A stretch of DNA of 64,000 bases from Urechis unicinctus (GCA_034190875.2 CM067354.1:53483335-53547334); one strand, 5' to 3'; shown: positions 50,329 through 62,464, numbered from the stretch's first letter. Numbers and translations are program-made. Notes: generated from the sequence alone by a model not told the origin.

Positions 50329-52980
50329 TGTAATTTGTGGTCTTGATGCGGGGGTTTAGTGTAAACTTAAGCTACATAAAGGTATCCATCTGAGTGGTAA
50401 CTTTTACGAAATATATATTATATTCAAGACGATGCATACACAATAAAGTTTTAAGAATTTGAGAGAATAATTGATGAAAAAGCTTATGTGCTGAAAATGC
50501 CACCGTGTTTACCATTGTTTACGCAAGTTCGTGGGTTGTAATACATTAATAGATGGAGGTTGCAGTTGTCATATGTACACGTTCTCTAGACGACAAAATG
50601 ACTGTGTATCGCTTAAACAGCAGTGTGCTCTATTACATTATGCATGTTATGAAACAATGTTTGCTACTTCAGTTGCATACATTGAATATATTCGTTAAGC
50701 CTAAGCACAAAAACCCCCAGAATTCAACCGCTTAATGTTTTTGTCAATGTTGAAGTAAGCGTGGGATTCGAAATGCATAACACAAATTGCATACCGTATA
50801 TATTTAGCAAATGGTAATCGAAGGGCACACCTGAGGGTATCAAAACACAATTATTCATGCATTATTCATCAAGCGTGCGGCACTCTCACTGCCTAATTTA
50901 CACAATGATTCAACCTGTCTTACTGCATTATTTATATGTGATATTGTTTCATTATATTAGAGTATGTGCAGACTAGAAGGGTAAGACTCAAATAACTTTG
51001 ATGTTTTGGATACTAAATCGATATTGTACTTCCAAAGCTATCCTGTAAATACCCTAATCAACATTCAACCACACCTTTTCGAAAAGGAACGGCTTATGTC
51101 CATTGGCTCTCATAAAGCTTTCTACATATCCTTTATCACGACGCTAGGTAAAAACAACCGAAATCGGATCTGCAGGCTGCTGATGAATATTTTTAAAGAC
51201 GTTCTAGCTTCCAGACTTGACATTTCCGTCCCTTATCTGGATTCGAGGGCTACAAATCTATCTACCACTTTGAAACTGCTAAAGCTAACAAATTCAATGA
51301 TTTCCAACGAGGTCAACATGGAACATTTAATGCACTCGTAGTTAAGTTAATATAACGTGTTCATATATAATGACACATTGCATATAATGCTCATTAGATA
51401 CATATAATTATCCCGCGTTGCTGCTGTTTAAATCATACGTCGAGCGGTAACCGGCCACTCAAAGGCATCATGATATGTCGAGATCTGGGTACATCGGCTT
51501 AGCGCCTTTCCTGTTCATGTGTTGAAATGCCCACGCTGATCAAATAATATCTAGTGCAAAGAACAACAGATGGTCTGAAGTCCAATTCTGATTCAGCAGC
51601 GTTTGCAGATATTTGAAGGCCCATTAACGAAACCTATGGGAGAGGTATTGAGTTGACAGCTCATGGTTGTCTGAAGCAAACTGCCTCGTCTTGTCGCATT
51701 GTATTTGAAAAGGAATCTAAACTCAGATTTCCAGACTAAACGAGATGAAACAATTGTCAACTCATTGAGTGTTATAGTGCCTAGCCGTATGATAATTCCA
51801 GTAATAGAGCACATTATTGGCACAATTGTCAATCCTCTGACTGCTTATAATCGGGTTAATGATGTTTGGCAGATAAAGTATAAACACTTTTGTTTTGTAA
51901 TATGGTTAATTAAAAGCACGATAATACTTTATGTAAAATACACCTCGATCAATATTTGCAAGCTCAGATTTCATTTGGTCTGCACCTGTCTATCGCTGAT
52001 AAGATAGTCATACTTATGATAACTTAAACCTTTCTATCTTAGATAAAGATATGGATGCTCATGGTAACTCATCCGTTAATCAACCTAGCATTATTGATAC
52101 GGTCGATTGTCCTTCCAAATGGATGTATGTCGCTTTTTTGGGGTCTGGTGCCGCATTGACGCTATCTGACGTTGGTCACTCACTACATTGATCAGACAGC
52201 ACGTGTTTTACTAGCGCACATGGGTCGTTCTACAGCATATCAACCGTCGATGACTGGCTGTTTGAAGTGAACGAGCATGTGTAGAAGAATAGACTTTTGC
52301 GCGTTATGTTTTCTCTCATGTGGATCTGTTTTCAAGAATGCTAGTGAAAAAGTTGCAAATTACACACATCGGGCGGAATATTTTATCTCAGTGTAAGCAA
52401 ATGCCAACTGATAGGTGAAGCATGTTGGTTTTACATTTAGTTCGTACATGTGTTCACATCCTTGAGCTTCAATTCATACCCTGCTACCTCTCAATATGCT
52501 TTATGCAAAACAGAAATCACTTTAATGGTTATAAAGTCAAAACACACCTCACTTCGCATAAAAACACATCAGTATAAAGCTTATTGGATCCGATGAATCT
52601 AACAAATATACTTCCATTATTGGCAGGATCTTTATCTTTTGTGTCTTGACAGCCTGTAAGATATTGAACAATGGCGTGACATAAATGATTAACCTGGCTA
52701 AACCGCTGAATAGCACATGATTGACTACAAGACTCTCAAAAAGGGCGACGTGATGAGTAATGCTATAATATGTGATTTTATCGAATTACACGGCTATGAA
52801 AAGAATATGTCACCCTATCAATCGATCATCGATGATAACCTCAGCCACATGATGCGTTTATGTGCTGTTAATACTCGTTCAAGAATATATAATTTATGTC
52901 CCATCCTACTGCCAATTAGGAAAAGATTATGGTCGATGTGTCTGTTCGGCAGATTGAGTCAGATTCGTATTTGACTAAAT
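50329..52980. repeat. m12b, second m7-m9, m12c and m12d, older copy
   Basis: m12b (50,330-51,460; tgtggtcttgatg at 50,336), m7 (51,540-51,830), a shortened m8/m9 (51,980-52,265), m12c (52,270-52,600) and m12d (52,730-52,960). One 85-codon frame at 52,717-52,974 covers m12d. Its paralogue at 45,300-45,500 shares parts of the frame (NMSP, AVNT) but has a stop, so it is not supported as a gene. Confidence 0.75.
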
Positions 52981-53185
52981 TTTTATAAAACAAGTTCGAA
53001 AGGTTCAACATACCCTATGCCCTTAAGTGCATGTAATGTCTGAAAACATCGTAATGATTTATACCTTCTTAATGCAACATTCTATTCACAGCGTGTCTAT
53101 TGAGACACATTGTGATTTCCCGGTTAATAGTCTTCGTTGGCGTCAATTGGCGCATTTGCATAGAGCAGCCAATACCTAATGTACT
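52981..53185. repeat. Block m13, older copy
   Basis: It matches 9,900-10,080 and 20,345-20,525 (ttcttaatgcaa, cccggtt, cgtc-ttggcgcat in order). It follows m12d, consistent with the cyclic order. Confidence 0.75.
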
Positions 53186-53189
53186 TAAT

Positions 53190-55715
53190 CAGTTTTTAAA
53201 AGTCATAGTACAACAGCACCAAGGTTAACATGGAGCATGCATATTGAGTAGCAAGCAGGCAATGTGATCTGCTTCAATGATGAACAACACATGCTATGGA
53301 AACAAATGGTGCTATGAATAAACATAATCGAAGCTTTGGGAATAAATAGGACCTATATATTATCTACTACGTTGCAGTTTTAACCATTGAGTAATATTAT
53401 TTATAGCTAAATTGGTTTGATGATCGCACAAGTGAGCATCTTGTGATATTTACTAGTGACGACACGGAATATGCAGATGCCAGTTCTTTATTCACACAAA
53501 TTCACACTCAATATAAGTATGTTATACATTGAAGGTGAATATCGAATTCGAATTAATGGATGGATACATTCATTGATTATGGATAGACCGAGATTAACCA
53601 ATGATTACGTGACACCCATTTGAATGTTACTTTTATTGTCTTTCCTTGAAGTTTTGGCTATCAAGCTAGCAGGATTTATGACAATTGTTCATTCAGAATA
53701 ATGAATTCAATTTGCAATAGTTGATGTCAGGTAATGTTGTAACATATGAATTGAAACTATAGTCTGCGGATTTATCACAATAAACTCTTTGTAGGCATAA
53801 GTGAAGGACATACTGATATGCTGCGTGAATGACCCAGTATAGCTGCATGTTTCAAATTTAAGATCATCCTTATCCATAACTAACAGCATCACTCAAACGA
53901 AAACATCAGTTGTCGTACTTGGCAACTAAAGATGTTTGTAAGGCAATTGTAATTAACACGAATAATGCAGGTAGGAATGATAACTCGCTTCAAACGAATA
54001 CGCTACATATAGTGTAAGTCGTGGCTCATTTTGTATCAGAAGGACACGCCAACTTTGAATTGATCATTAGTTGAATCGTTTGTTTGGCGTAACTACGTGA
54101 AGCATTTGTGAGGACCACTATGAGCTCCATTCGGCCCAGTTTTATAGCTCAAGACAGTTTGGTGCTATTTCCTGATGCCTGGTGCATAAAGTGTCCTTTC
54201 TGGAAAGTGTTCATCACAATTAGATATTCTGGTATCTGCACTTGTGGGGAAACGGGGGCAAATTCGTGACTTCCGTTTTCTCTTGGCATATGAATAACAT
54301 GTAGCATTTTCATCTTCATACTTAATTGATGTACAGTCTTTTATAAAACAGCAATCCTACATAATGCGTCTCATGTAGTAGGCTCTCGAATGACATAATA
54401 TTCTAACTGGGGTTCTCCTCAGAAAAACATCCGCTTTATGGGGGTAAGTGTGGTTGGTGTCTGGGGAGGAGGGAGGGCGTGGTAGGGGGCGGGTAGAGGG
54501 ATGAGGCATTGCACAGTTAAAAACGTCCACAATGGTGCTTGATTTGCACTGTTCTTTCCATAATCATATAAACTAAGCTCAAATTATGTACATGTAGCAT
54601 AAAGAAAAATGCTTATCCACATGATATTCAATCATGACTCTTTGCTTCCTGCACAGTCCATGCATTTTTTTATGAAAACCACTTTCATCTAAGATTAGCT
54701 TGGTTTAAATAATATTCGCATTGACTATCTCCCTGCTGCTGGTAATGGTCCCAGATGTTGGGTATTGCTGTGGTATTGTAAGGTATGCTTCATAGACATA
54801 GACGTCAACACATATGTATAATTGGGACTCCTGGTTAATCTTAGACAGATGGATTTTTAGGTGGTTCCGCCTCTGAATTGACAATGACGTAGAACATGGC
54901 ATGACTTGAATAGCAATGACTATCTGGTTGTCTAAAAGGATTTGTTTAGCATGATTCTTGGTTTTGTGATAGTAACTAACGTACATATCACCATCAGACA
55001 CCCAGGCCATAATGGTGATAAATACAATATAGACATGGCAGACATGCTTAAAGCTAACACTTTTCCTGACACATTCTGCATTATTGCTCTATTCATGAAG
55101 GAGGCATATTTGTCAATAATGGTACCGATAAATGATGCTGGCTTATTATGACTTAGCTCCTCTTTGCGGCTTGAGTTTTATGCATGAAAGCATCCATTGA
55201 TGCATATTAAACGAGGTCATAAATAGCCGACTACTGGAATATCACATTTTTTCTACCTTATTTACGACATGCACACCAACTATCTACACAACGCAGGAAA
55301 ATGGCCCTGCATTGGTACGTGTGCTTCAGTATTCATAGGCCATTATTTATTAATTCGGGTATTATGATGATTCCTTTCTGAGTCCTGACAGTCCATGGAT
55401 TCTGCAAATGGATCATGCATTAGCGGTCTGTTTGGGAAAACATAATGCTATAACAACTGATGTCACTTTATCCAATAGGCAACTCATGCAATTACATATG
55501 ATATGTTAGTATGATGTGATATGGGAATAAACAGACACCCTCTGGTCCCTAGATTTCTTACGCTTATGCTCTCAGACCAGTTAACAACAATCTTTATTAA
55601 TCTTGGCAGTTATTATCCATCATCATCTGCAAAGTTGAATACTTACATATTTGTCAATGTGGATCAGACGTTGCTATATACAACCAGTAGTTTTTAGTCC
55701 TCATCATTTGGCCTG
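53190..55715. other. 2.5 kb stretch largely without a partner, between m13 and m14
   Basis: m13 and m14 are adjacent in arms A and B but separated by 2.5 kb here. Only 53,560-53,730 shows a faint possible likeness to 3,420-3,780. A minus-strand frame of 101 codons (54,705-55,010, starting MAWVSDGDMYVSYYHK) has an ordinary amino-acid mix, but I do not recognise it. This could be an insertion or sequence lost from the other copies. Confidence 0.5.
54463..54499 (+). other. G-rich tract, putative G-quadruplex
   Basis: Runs of G4, G3, G3, G5, G3 and G3 lie within 37 bp, separated by 1-7 bases (ggggaggagggaggg, then cgtggta, then gggggcgggtagaggg). This meets the common four-run quadruplex pattern. 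It stands out against AT-rich surroundings and lies inside the unmatched stretch. Confidence 0.8.
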
Positions 55716-56450
55716 TTTATCATGATCAAAGTGCATTAGAAAGAGCACAATCATCTGTTTCTTTTAGGGAGGTTAAAATACCTGTGTCTGCGTATGATGC
55801 AAGAGGCTGGAAGACTGCAATATCTGTTTCCAATTGTAAATTAGTCCTACGGTTGATTAAAAGAAAAAAAGTAGCAGATGCTATTTAACAAGTAACAACT
55901 TGCAAAAGCATTTTGTAAAACCCATCAGTTGACCTATTTGCTGTCACCGGCAGAAATAGGTGGACAACAACGATTCGGCGGAAATATTTAAGTGTCATTT
56001 GCATGGATATTTCGTGTATGAACATGCCTTCTCGGTTGTGTGTTCTTAGTTTGTGAGTGTTCATTAAAGGCTTTTAATAATTATTGAATTACAAGCTTAC
56101 AAATCGGAGAATACAGAAAAGCACTAGTGAGGTTACTGAGCGTTATCGGTTATTTAATGGAAAATATTCCGAACAAACATATATCCCTTACTCTGCTTAT
56201 GCGAGCTGAAACTGCTAGTCACTATGCCAAAACCCTGTTGGGTAAATTAAATGGCCCAAGCAAGTTAAGTAGTAATAATCCATATAGCGGCGGTGAAATA
56301 GCACAATTCTGTTATTGTGGACTTATTGTTGAAATGGGTTATCAGTATTTATGCATTTAAGTTTTAAATACATTGCTGGAGCAATCAATGGTCCTTTGCA
56401 AAATAATAGATTTACTTAATTCTTGATTCTAACAGAAACAAAAGTTATAT
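55716..56450. repeat. Block m14, older copy, and a non-coding tail
   Basis: 55,725-56,070 matches 10,063-10,420 (gggaggttaa, ctgcgtatg, gattaaaagaaa). Similarity fades by about 56,180. 56,180-56,450 was not matched and has only a short 77-codon frame. Confidence 0.7.
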
Positions 56451-57350
56451 GTATCTTGTTTTTGCGCTTGAATGAGACAAAGAATCTCCATATGTAGCCC
56501 GATGATGTTATCTCGCAGCAAGACTGCCCCATGATCAATCATTATTCGTTTAGCAGCGAGAAAAAGCAGAGCGAGTACTAGTTGAGATCAACGCAATATT
56601 AACGCGCTTTCACATTACCAAGGTCAATATTGCCATTCACTTGTAATGCATGGTAAATGATGGAATTACCAAGTGTCTAACTCAGCATACATCGCCATTA
56701 GCATGGACAGGGGTATATTTCATTGTGTCAGCTTGCTGCATGTCATAATCTGTCAAGATAATAAGACGCGGTTTGCATATTGAGAATGTAGGTAGCAGAT
56801 GGCAAGTCGACTTCAGACTACGATACATCTTATGTGAGAGATAAACATCACATGAGAGTGTTGCTGGAATACTTTATTGGCCAGAAAGCATATGTAGTCA
56901 TACAAAAAAGGTTCAATGCAAAGTTTTAGCTCTTTAATATTCGAAGAGTTTTACCTATCCCTGCACATAAAACAGGCACGCTGCAGAGACTCATCTGCTT
57001 TCCGTTGCCAGTACCCCCCACCACCCCCCCACCCCCCCCCCCCCCACACACACACATATGCTCATATGGAGATAGTGATGTTTATAGTGATTCGGGACGG
57101 GCACGCAGACTACACAATGTCAGATGTGGTGTAAATCAATTTTGCATGCGGCATGTGCTGGTCCGATAATACTTTGAACTGCAGTTGCTCTGGTATATAA
57201 TACAGAGCACGTGCTTCAAGCAACGAGGCGGGATCGTGACTGTAATGGATTAGGGTGGCTGTGATGTTAGGACAGACACTTCAGGTGGCGGTACTCGCCA
57301 AAGGGATGAAAGGCAAACGCCAAACCATTGAGTCGTCGCGTTACCGAGAA
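56451..57350. repeat. Blocks m15 and n1 (first part), older copy
   Basis: m15 at 56,500-56,850 (caagactgcccc at 56,519) runs into n1 at 56,860-57,350 (gacacttcagg at 57,275). The order m15 then n1 is the same as at 62,465-64,000 and about 37,200-38,480. No gene is visible. Confidence 0.8.
57013..57056 (+). repeat. C-rich tract followed by (CA)n
   Basis: Runs of C6, C7 and C14 separated by single A or ACCA, then about six CA units. It lies within n1; the copies at 37,385 and 62,990 have no such tract, so it is a local expansion. The complementary strand is G-rich. Confidence 0.9.
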
Positions 57351-57920
57351 ACATGATGTATGTAGTAACCGGAGTAAGAGGCGAATATGGATCAGTGTTT
57401 TTATTTCAGCCACCTATCATCACATGTTTTTTGCCGTAGCCATTTGGGTGAATATATCATAAAGAAGAATTCAATTGAATTATAAATTGGCATCCGAATT
57501 TCTGTACATAAAAAGAGGCCTCAACAACATTAAGTGATAAGATATCTTATGGTGTGCGAACCACTTTGACTTGCGTCTCGACTAATGCCGTGACTTAAGT
57601 ACATGGAGAATATGTATTCGATTGCTAATAATCTGCGTATTTGTTCTGACCAATGACAATAGAAGAATATCATATACTACACATCTTCTACACAACATCA
57701 CATGTCGCTTACAAACTTTTCCGTGCGCGTCTTGCACAACTTTGCCGTTGGTTCGTGCGCTAAGTGAATGGTGGAATATGTCTGTACACAGCTTCATCAT
57801 CAGTCGTCATAAGCTCAGTGCACATAGTGTTGAAAGCCATCATAATAATTGGAACCATCTGTCTAGGCTCAAGGTAAGCTGTATAGTCTAGATCATAAGC
57901 TTCGCATATCACAATAAAAG
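57349..57920. repeat. Block n2, shortened copy 3
   Basis: It begins aaacatgatg like 38,530 and shares ttttt-attt-agccacc. The middle portion around gaacgtttcatgc is missing. The end (57,540-57,850) matches the end of n2 at 39,660-39,990. No gene is visible. Confidence 0.7.
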
Positions 57921-58260
57921 TAAAAACCCTGGGAGGAACCCTTGTGTGGATTAATGCGATCCGTGCATGATTACCACTGCATGTGCACGGTTATCATTAA
58001 TTGGTCAAAGCATTCTAGCATTTAAATTGTGCTTGTTGTTTCAATTAGCAATCTTCATAAAACACCGGAACTGTGTAAGCTGTAAACGAGACAAGCGCAG
58101 GACTTACATACCATCCATCCACGCTCAGATGGGAAGGTTGAAGGTTTGTTTACCTCTCGCAAAGTAAGTACCACAGGCAAATTACCATGCATAGCTTGGC
58201 GTGAATCCAGAGTATAGTACGTCATATATGGGGTAGATGGTGAACTACGCTGGCTACTCA
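57921..58260. repeat. '47.9 kb' block, copy 2
   Basis: It matches 47,950-48,230, with gcatagcttggcgtga at 58,189. It follows n2 again. Confidence 0.7.
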
Positions 58261-59565
58261 TACTGTATACTAGCTGTACACAATGACGCATATAGCAGCA
58301 GTAATAGATTATTTAGGTTATTGTGATGTTTGCATATCACCAGAGTTTACTTGGAGTCCGTGTGTTGTCCAAATCAAATAGCAAATCCTGCCGTTGGTAT
58401 GACAGGCTCACGCTTGACCAACGTGTAAGATGTCCCACAGCTTCATCATCAGTTGGATAGACCTATGTTGGTGATTATCATTAATTGGATCTTGCATTTC
58501 GAGATATCGAAAGCAGGTAATTGATATTGCTAGATCATAGCTTCGTGATCATAATGTGATCAATGCGGGGCCCCGGATTCACTACATCAATGGATTCTAC
58601 ACTTAATGTTTGTCTCGAATCTTAGCTCTTCTTGTCTGTTTAATAAAACCAACTTTAAATAAATTTCAAATGCATAGTATAATATATCACATGCTGGTGA
58701 CTTAAGAACGGCACGAAATTGGCCATGTAGTTTAACCTCAAAGATTACTCATTTAGCTTCAGATCGGAAATATATTGATTTTCCAACGGTCATGCATATT
58801 ACGGTGATAACTAACTAACTAACTAACTAACTAACAAAGACAGCTGTTCCCTTGACTACTTTCTAAATACTAAAGGTTCATTAGCGCGACCTTGGATGTG
58901 GTAGATGGATGTTGCAAATGCACTTAACGGCGGAAGTATGGAATCTAATGCTGTCTTGGTCTCGCGGACATGGACAATATCTTAGCACTTGTATGAAGTA
59001 TTACAAACGCCCGATTGCAATCTCTTTTGTTACCCAAAACCAATAAATATAGCCGGTATGCAGGGCATTTAGCTATTAAGGTAACAATGTCTCCAATGAT
59101 AATGTCTGCCTAACAGGCAAGAAGGAACCCATTGTGAGGTTTAAACATTATGCACTTTAAATTATGCCTGTTGAATCTCTGCGGCCTGCATTGACATGTA
59201 TTATCGTATCCGTTGATATATCATAATTTGCTTAATATATTGCTCAATGTAATTTAATAGCACTGTACATGGGTAGGGTAGTTTCAAATCCCTCCAAATA
59301 TATTTCAGCAAACCATTTATTTTACCGCATACCAGACTATCAGAAAGTGACGTTTAATATAATTAACATATATAAAGTCATAATTCATTGGCTAATTATT
59401 ATTCAGTTCTGTTAACACTAACCACATGGCCAATTTCAAACAACTCGTGTGTGGCTTTGGCAACTATAAATATCGCGTGGTTTTGATACTTATTTGTGTT
59501 GACCAGAAACGAACGGTTTATAATGGGTGAACCTAGGTGTGTGAGATACCTATCAATGTTCGCAC
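58261..59565. repeat. Local repeat, m17 fragment and unmatched sequence
   Basis: 58,432-58,560 resembles 57,785-57,905 (cagcttcatcatcagt and ctagatcat-agcttcg in the same order). 58,690-58,860 is an m17 fragment (compare 12,630-12,790 and 49,430-49,590). 58,870-59,565 was not matched. No gene is visible. Confidence 0.55.
58809..58835 (+). repeat. (CTAA)n tetranucleotide microsatellite
   Basis: Six to seven CTAA units in an m17 fragment. The matching places near 12,752 and 49,563 have at most two, so the expansion is local. Confidence 0.95.
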
Positions 59566-61660
59566 AAGTTCTACATGGCATTTTATAGCATAAGATTAAA
59601 GCTTATGTTAACGAAGTGAATTACGCAACATCTGGATAATCTAACGAGAATATTATGTTATAAGAACACTTATGGTCCATTTGTTCAAAGAACATAAAAG
59701 AGGATAAGAGTATTATGACCATTACACTGGGGTTGTACTGAATATTTGCTTATTCGCAGGGGTGTCGACAATATGGAACATAACGCACTTAACAAGGAAG
59801 TTATCATGACACCATTTTCAATAACAAAATCTCTCAAGGACATATATATGTTTGTCTAATCGAATGGAAGGTATGCCATTTGTCCAAACATTTTGCTAGC
59901 GATGAATGATAATTAGGAACACTAATTGGCGGGTCAAGCTTCCCCATTTATAGCATCTTCAGTTTTGGTCAATTTGTTACGCTCTGTCATCATAAAAACG
60001 GTCTTCCTAAATGAGTTCGATACATTTAATTGTAGCAACATGTGGTCTGCTGCCTATGTCTTCCTTCAGCAATCGGCACATACCTATTACATTCATTTCC
60101 GGCAAGCGACGGCGCAAACGTTCGTATCGATGACCTGCAGGGAATGATCACACAGAGTTGTATCCGTGTATATTTGGGGCTTTTAGCTTTCAGCATTTCT
60201 AATATCATGCGATGTGCTGTGGCCCGAGATGGCATGCAGCTGAATATATTATCTCTGGTATGTACCTCTATTTGGATAAACATTTGCGTCCTGAATATTG
60301 TTGATGCATAAAGGCAAAGGCTGCCGCAATGTTTACTCTGAACAGTAATGTACAATAATGATGTACGTTTCGGGTAGCATTTCACATATAGACAAAAGGG
60401 TGTCGTCTTAGCAGTCAATTATGGACGTTATGAAAGCAAAGTCAGCAATATACGTATATCTATCATTCTATTTACTCAGTGACACTACTTCCATATACAA
60501 GACAAATGATTTAAACAACGCTGCATTAATGAAAAACACCGACTGATTTATATATTTTTGGCAAGTTGCATAAATAATTAGCAACATACTAGCGTGACAA
60601 AACCCTTGGGGATGCAGTGTAAATGAAGTACTTCATCTATGACGTCTTTTTACGCTGTCTTGCTATGTATATAAAATGTCGCCCATATCCTGCAGAAATA
60701 ACAAATTGTCTCAGTGTTGCAATTTTTTTTCACTTTGGCGTGACCTCAACCACAATTTTAGGGCCGTTTTCACACGAATTCTACTTGGCATTTTACAGCT
60801 TAAAATAGAAGCATGCACGAACAAAGTGAATTACACAGCACCTGATTGATCAAACACGAATGCTACAATATAAACACACCCAATGTTCCAAAGGTTAACA
60901 AACATAAAATAGGCTAAACGCAACTGTTCTCTAACGTAACCGACACTCGCATGTCGGATTTTAGGGTAGCTTTGCAGGAATGTTGACAATATTGAGCAGC
61001 TCACATTTACCAAGGAAGTGTGCATGTTATCATTTTAAATCAAATGATTGAAAGTAAATCTATATGTTTTCCATACCCTGTAACTATGAAATGTAGAGAG
61101 ATGACTTATCAAAATATTTTGCCGTCGATTAAAGTTAACGAGTAACTTTCAATGGCGAGTCAAACGTCATTGTTTATATGTAGCATCTCCAATATAGGTT
61201 TCAAGTTGATACATTACAACGCTGCAGTCACTTTCATCAACAACAGAAGTATATATGGATAGTTCTGGACGAGTTCGACGCCTTTAATAATTGCTGAATT
61301 CGACCATCATTTCCGGGGAGTGACATTACCAACGTGAACATCGATGACCAGCTAAGGTAAACTCTCATAGAATTGCATCCTTTAATCCATGTGCGTGTCA
61401 GCGTTCAAAATATGCCTTTCGAACAGTGTGATATTTTACGATACACACTTCATTTTTCCAAAACTACGGCGTACCTAATTTTATGGGCCCATATATGCGA
61501 AAGCAACTGGCAAAATATACCCGATATATTCCATGACTGTTATTGCGCCCCGATGCTCCTATGTTCAGCAATGTATGGTGTATTTGATAATGACGTCATG
61601 TACCAGGTAGCAAATCACATTTAGACAGGGATCATCGTGTTAGCGGTCAAATTAGCTTAA
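59566..61660. repeat. Local tandem pair of m2-m3 (about 1.2 kb period)
   Basis: Copy 1 starts near 59,570 (tacatggcattttatagc), copy 2 near 60,790 (tacttggcattttacagc); both continue with caaagtgaatta-like or cgaagtgaattac sequence. m3 endings follow at about 60,320-60,420 and 61,550-61,655. gaatgctacaatataaacac is at 60,858. Copy 1 holds a GC-richer stretch (60,030-60,310), open for 130 codons on the minus strand and 89 on the plus strand. Neither frame is recognisable. Confidence 0.7.
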
Positions 61661-62045
61661 TGTACCAATTGAGAGACACAGAGTCAGCAATATACATATG
61701 TATATTATTCAATATATTTACTCAAGACAATCTAGCTTCTAACGATTTTGTATTTGAAAATAAATTGGTCACAGTTGGCTGCTGTGATCCCCAAGTCATC
61801 TAAATCACTCACTTGGCATACACTGACGGCCAGCGAGGGATGCTTCTTGTATAAGCATGTGGTCAAACGGCTCTCTGTTAATAATAAACAATAGCTGCAA
61901 TCATATTCGTATTTGTTTATGATGAGCGCGGTCAATGGAATGCAGTGATAAGCCACAGCGACTCTATTTATATACGTAACACTAAGGATGTGAACAAAGC
62001 TGGGTTACTGGCGCCAGCACTGCTGCATCGGTAAATACTTCAAAT
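61661..62045. repeat. Block m4, last copy
   Basis: m4 at 61,800-62,030 (gatgagc at 61,921, followed by caaagctgggttactg, shared with 5,819 and 40,545). It sits after m3 as at 14,600. The start (61,680-61,730) also resembles 60,440-60,480. Confidence 0.75.
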
Positions 62046-62464
62046 CTGGAGTGAGATGTGTTGAGCTCGGAAGCCAGTATAGAATTGATTTTAAAATGTA
62101 CAGGTCCTCCACTCAACGACTACGGAACGCTATCCCAATTCTCATAGGACATGCATTAGCCCGGTCAGTGAGGGTTAGGGCCTTCGGGCGTTGCCAAGGC
62201 TGCGTGGTTATGTGCTCTTGGATATGGGCATGTATGAGGAGAGAGGGGAAATGACAGGTGACCCGTAGAGCACTAGTGGATCTGGGTAGCTGAGGTTTGC
62301 AATTAATATCAGCTGTAGGGGGGTACTCTATTTTTAACCGATGATTGATAGGGTTGGCTCGGATGTTGGGTAGGTTTGATGTCAATTTGGCACGCAACAT
62401 ATTCCTATCCATTCAAATGGATGAATATCCACAAAAGAATATAGGTCCCTTCATGGGAGAAAAA
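62046..62464. other. GC-richer insert without a partner
   Basis: About 420 bp between m4 and m15 whose composition differs visibly from its neighbours, with G-rich runs such as gtaggggggt near 62,314. Frames are open on both strands (99 codons minus, 67 plus) but unrecognised. It replaces all blocks m5-m14 at this point, so it may mark a rearrangement or a mobile element fragment. Confidence 0.55.

Noticed and set aside
52717..52974. 85-codon frame in m12d
   Set aside because: The paralogue at 45,300-45,500 shares short pieces but has a stop and mostly replacement changes. No start or context supports it.
54705..55010. 101-codon minus-strand frame with an ordinary protein-like composition
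   Set aside because: No recognisable motif, no neighbouring exon or second copy seen. Left as a point to check in the unmatched island, not annotated as a gene.
58566..58575. cggggccccg palindrome
   Set aside because: A single ten-base palindrome with no partner; chance is sufficient.
60026..60418. 130-codon minus-strand frame, the longest outside the LINE
   Set aside because: The plus strand is open over the same stretch (89 codons), the region is locally GC-richer, and the neighbouring m3 copies do not keep the frame. No domain is recognisable.
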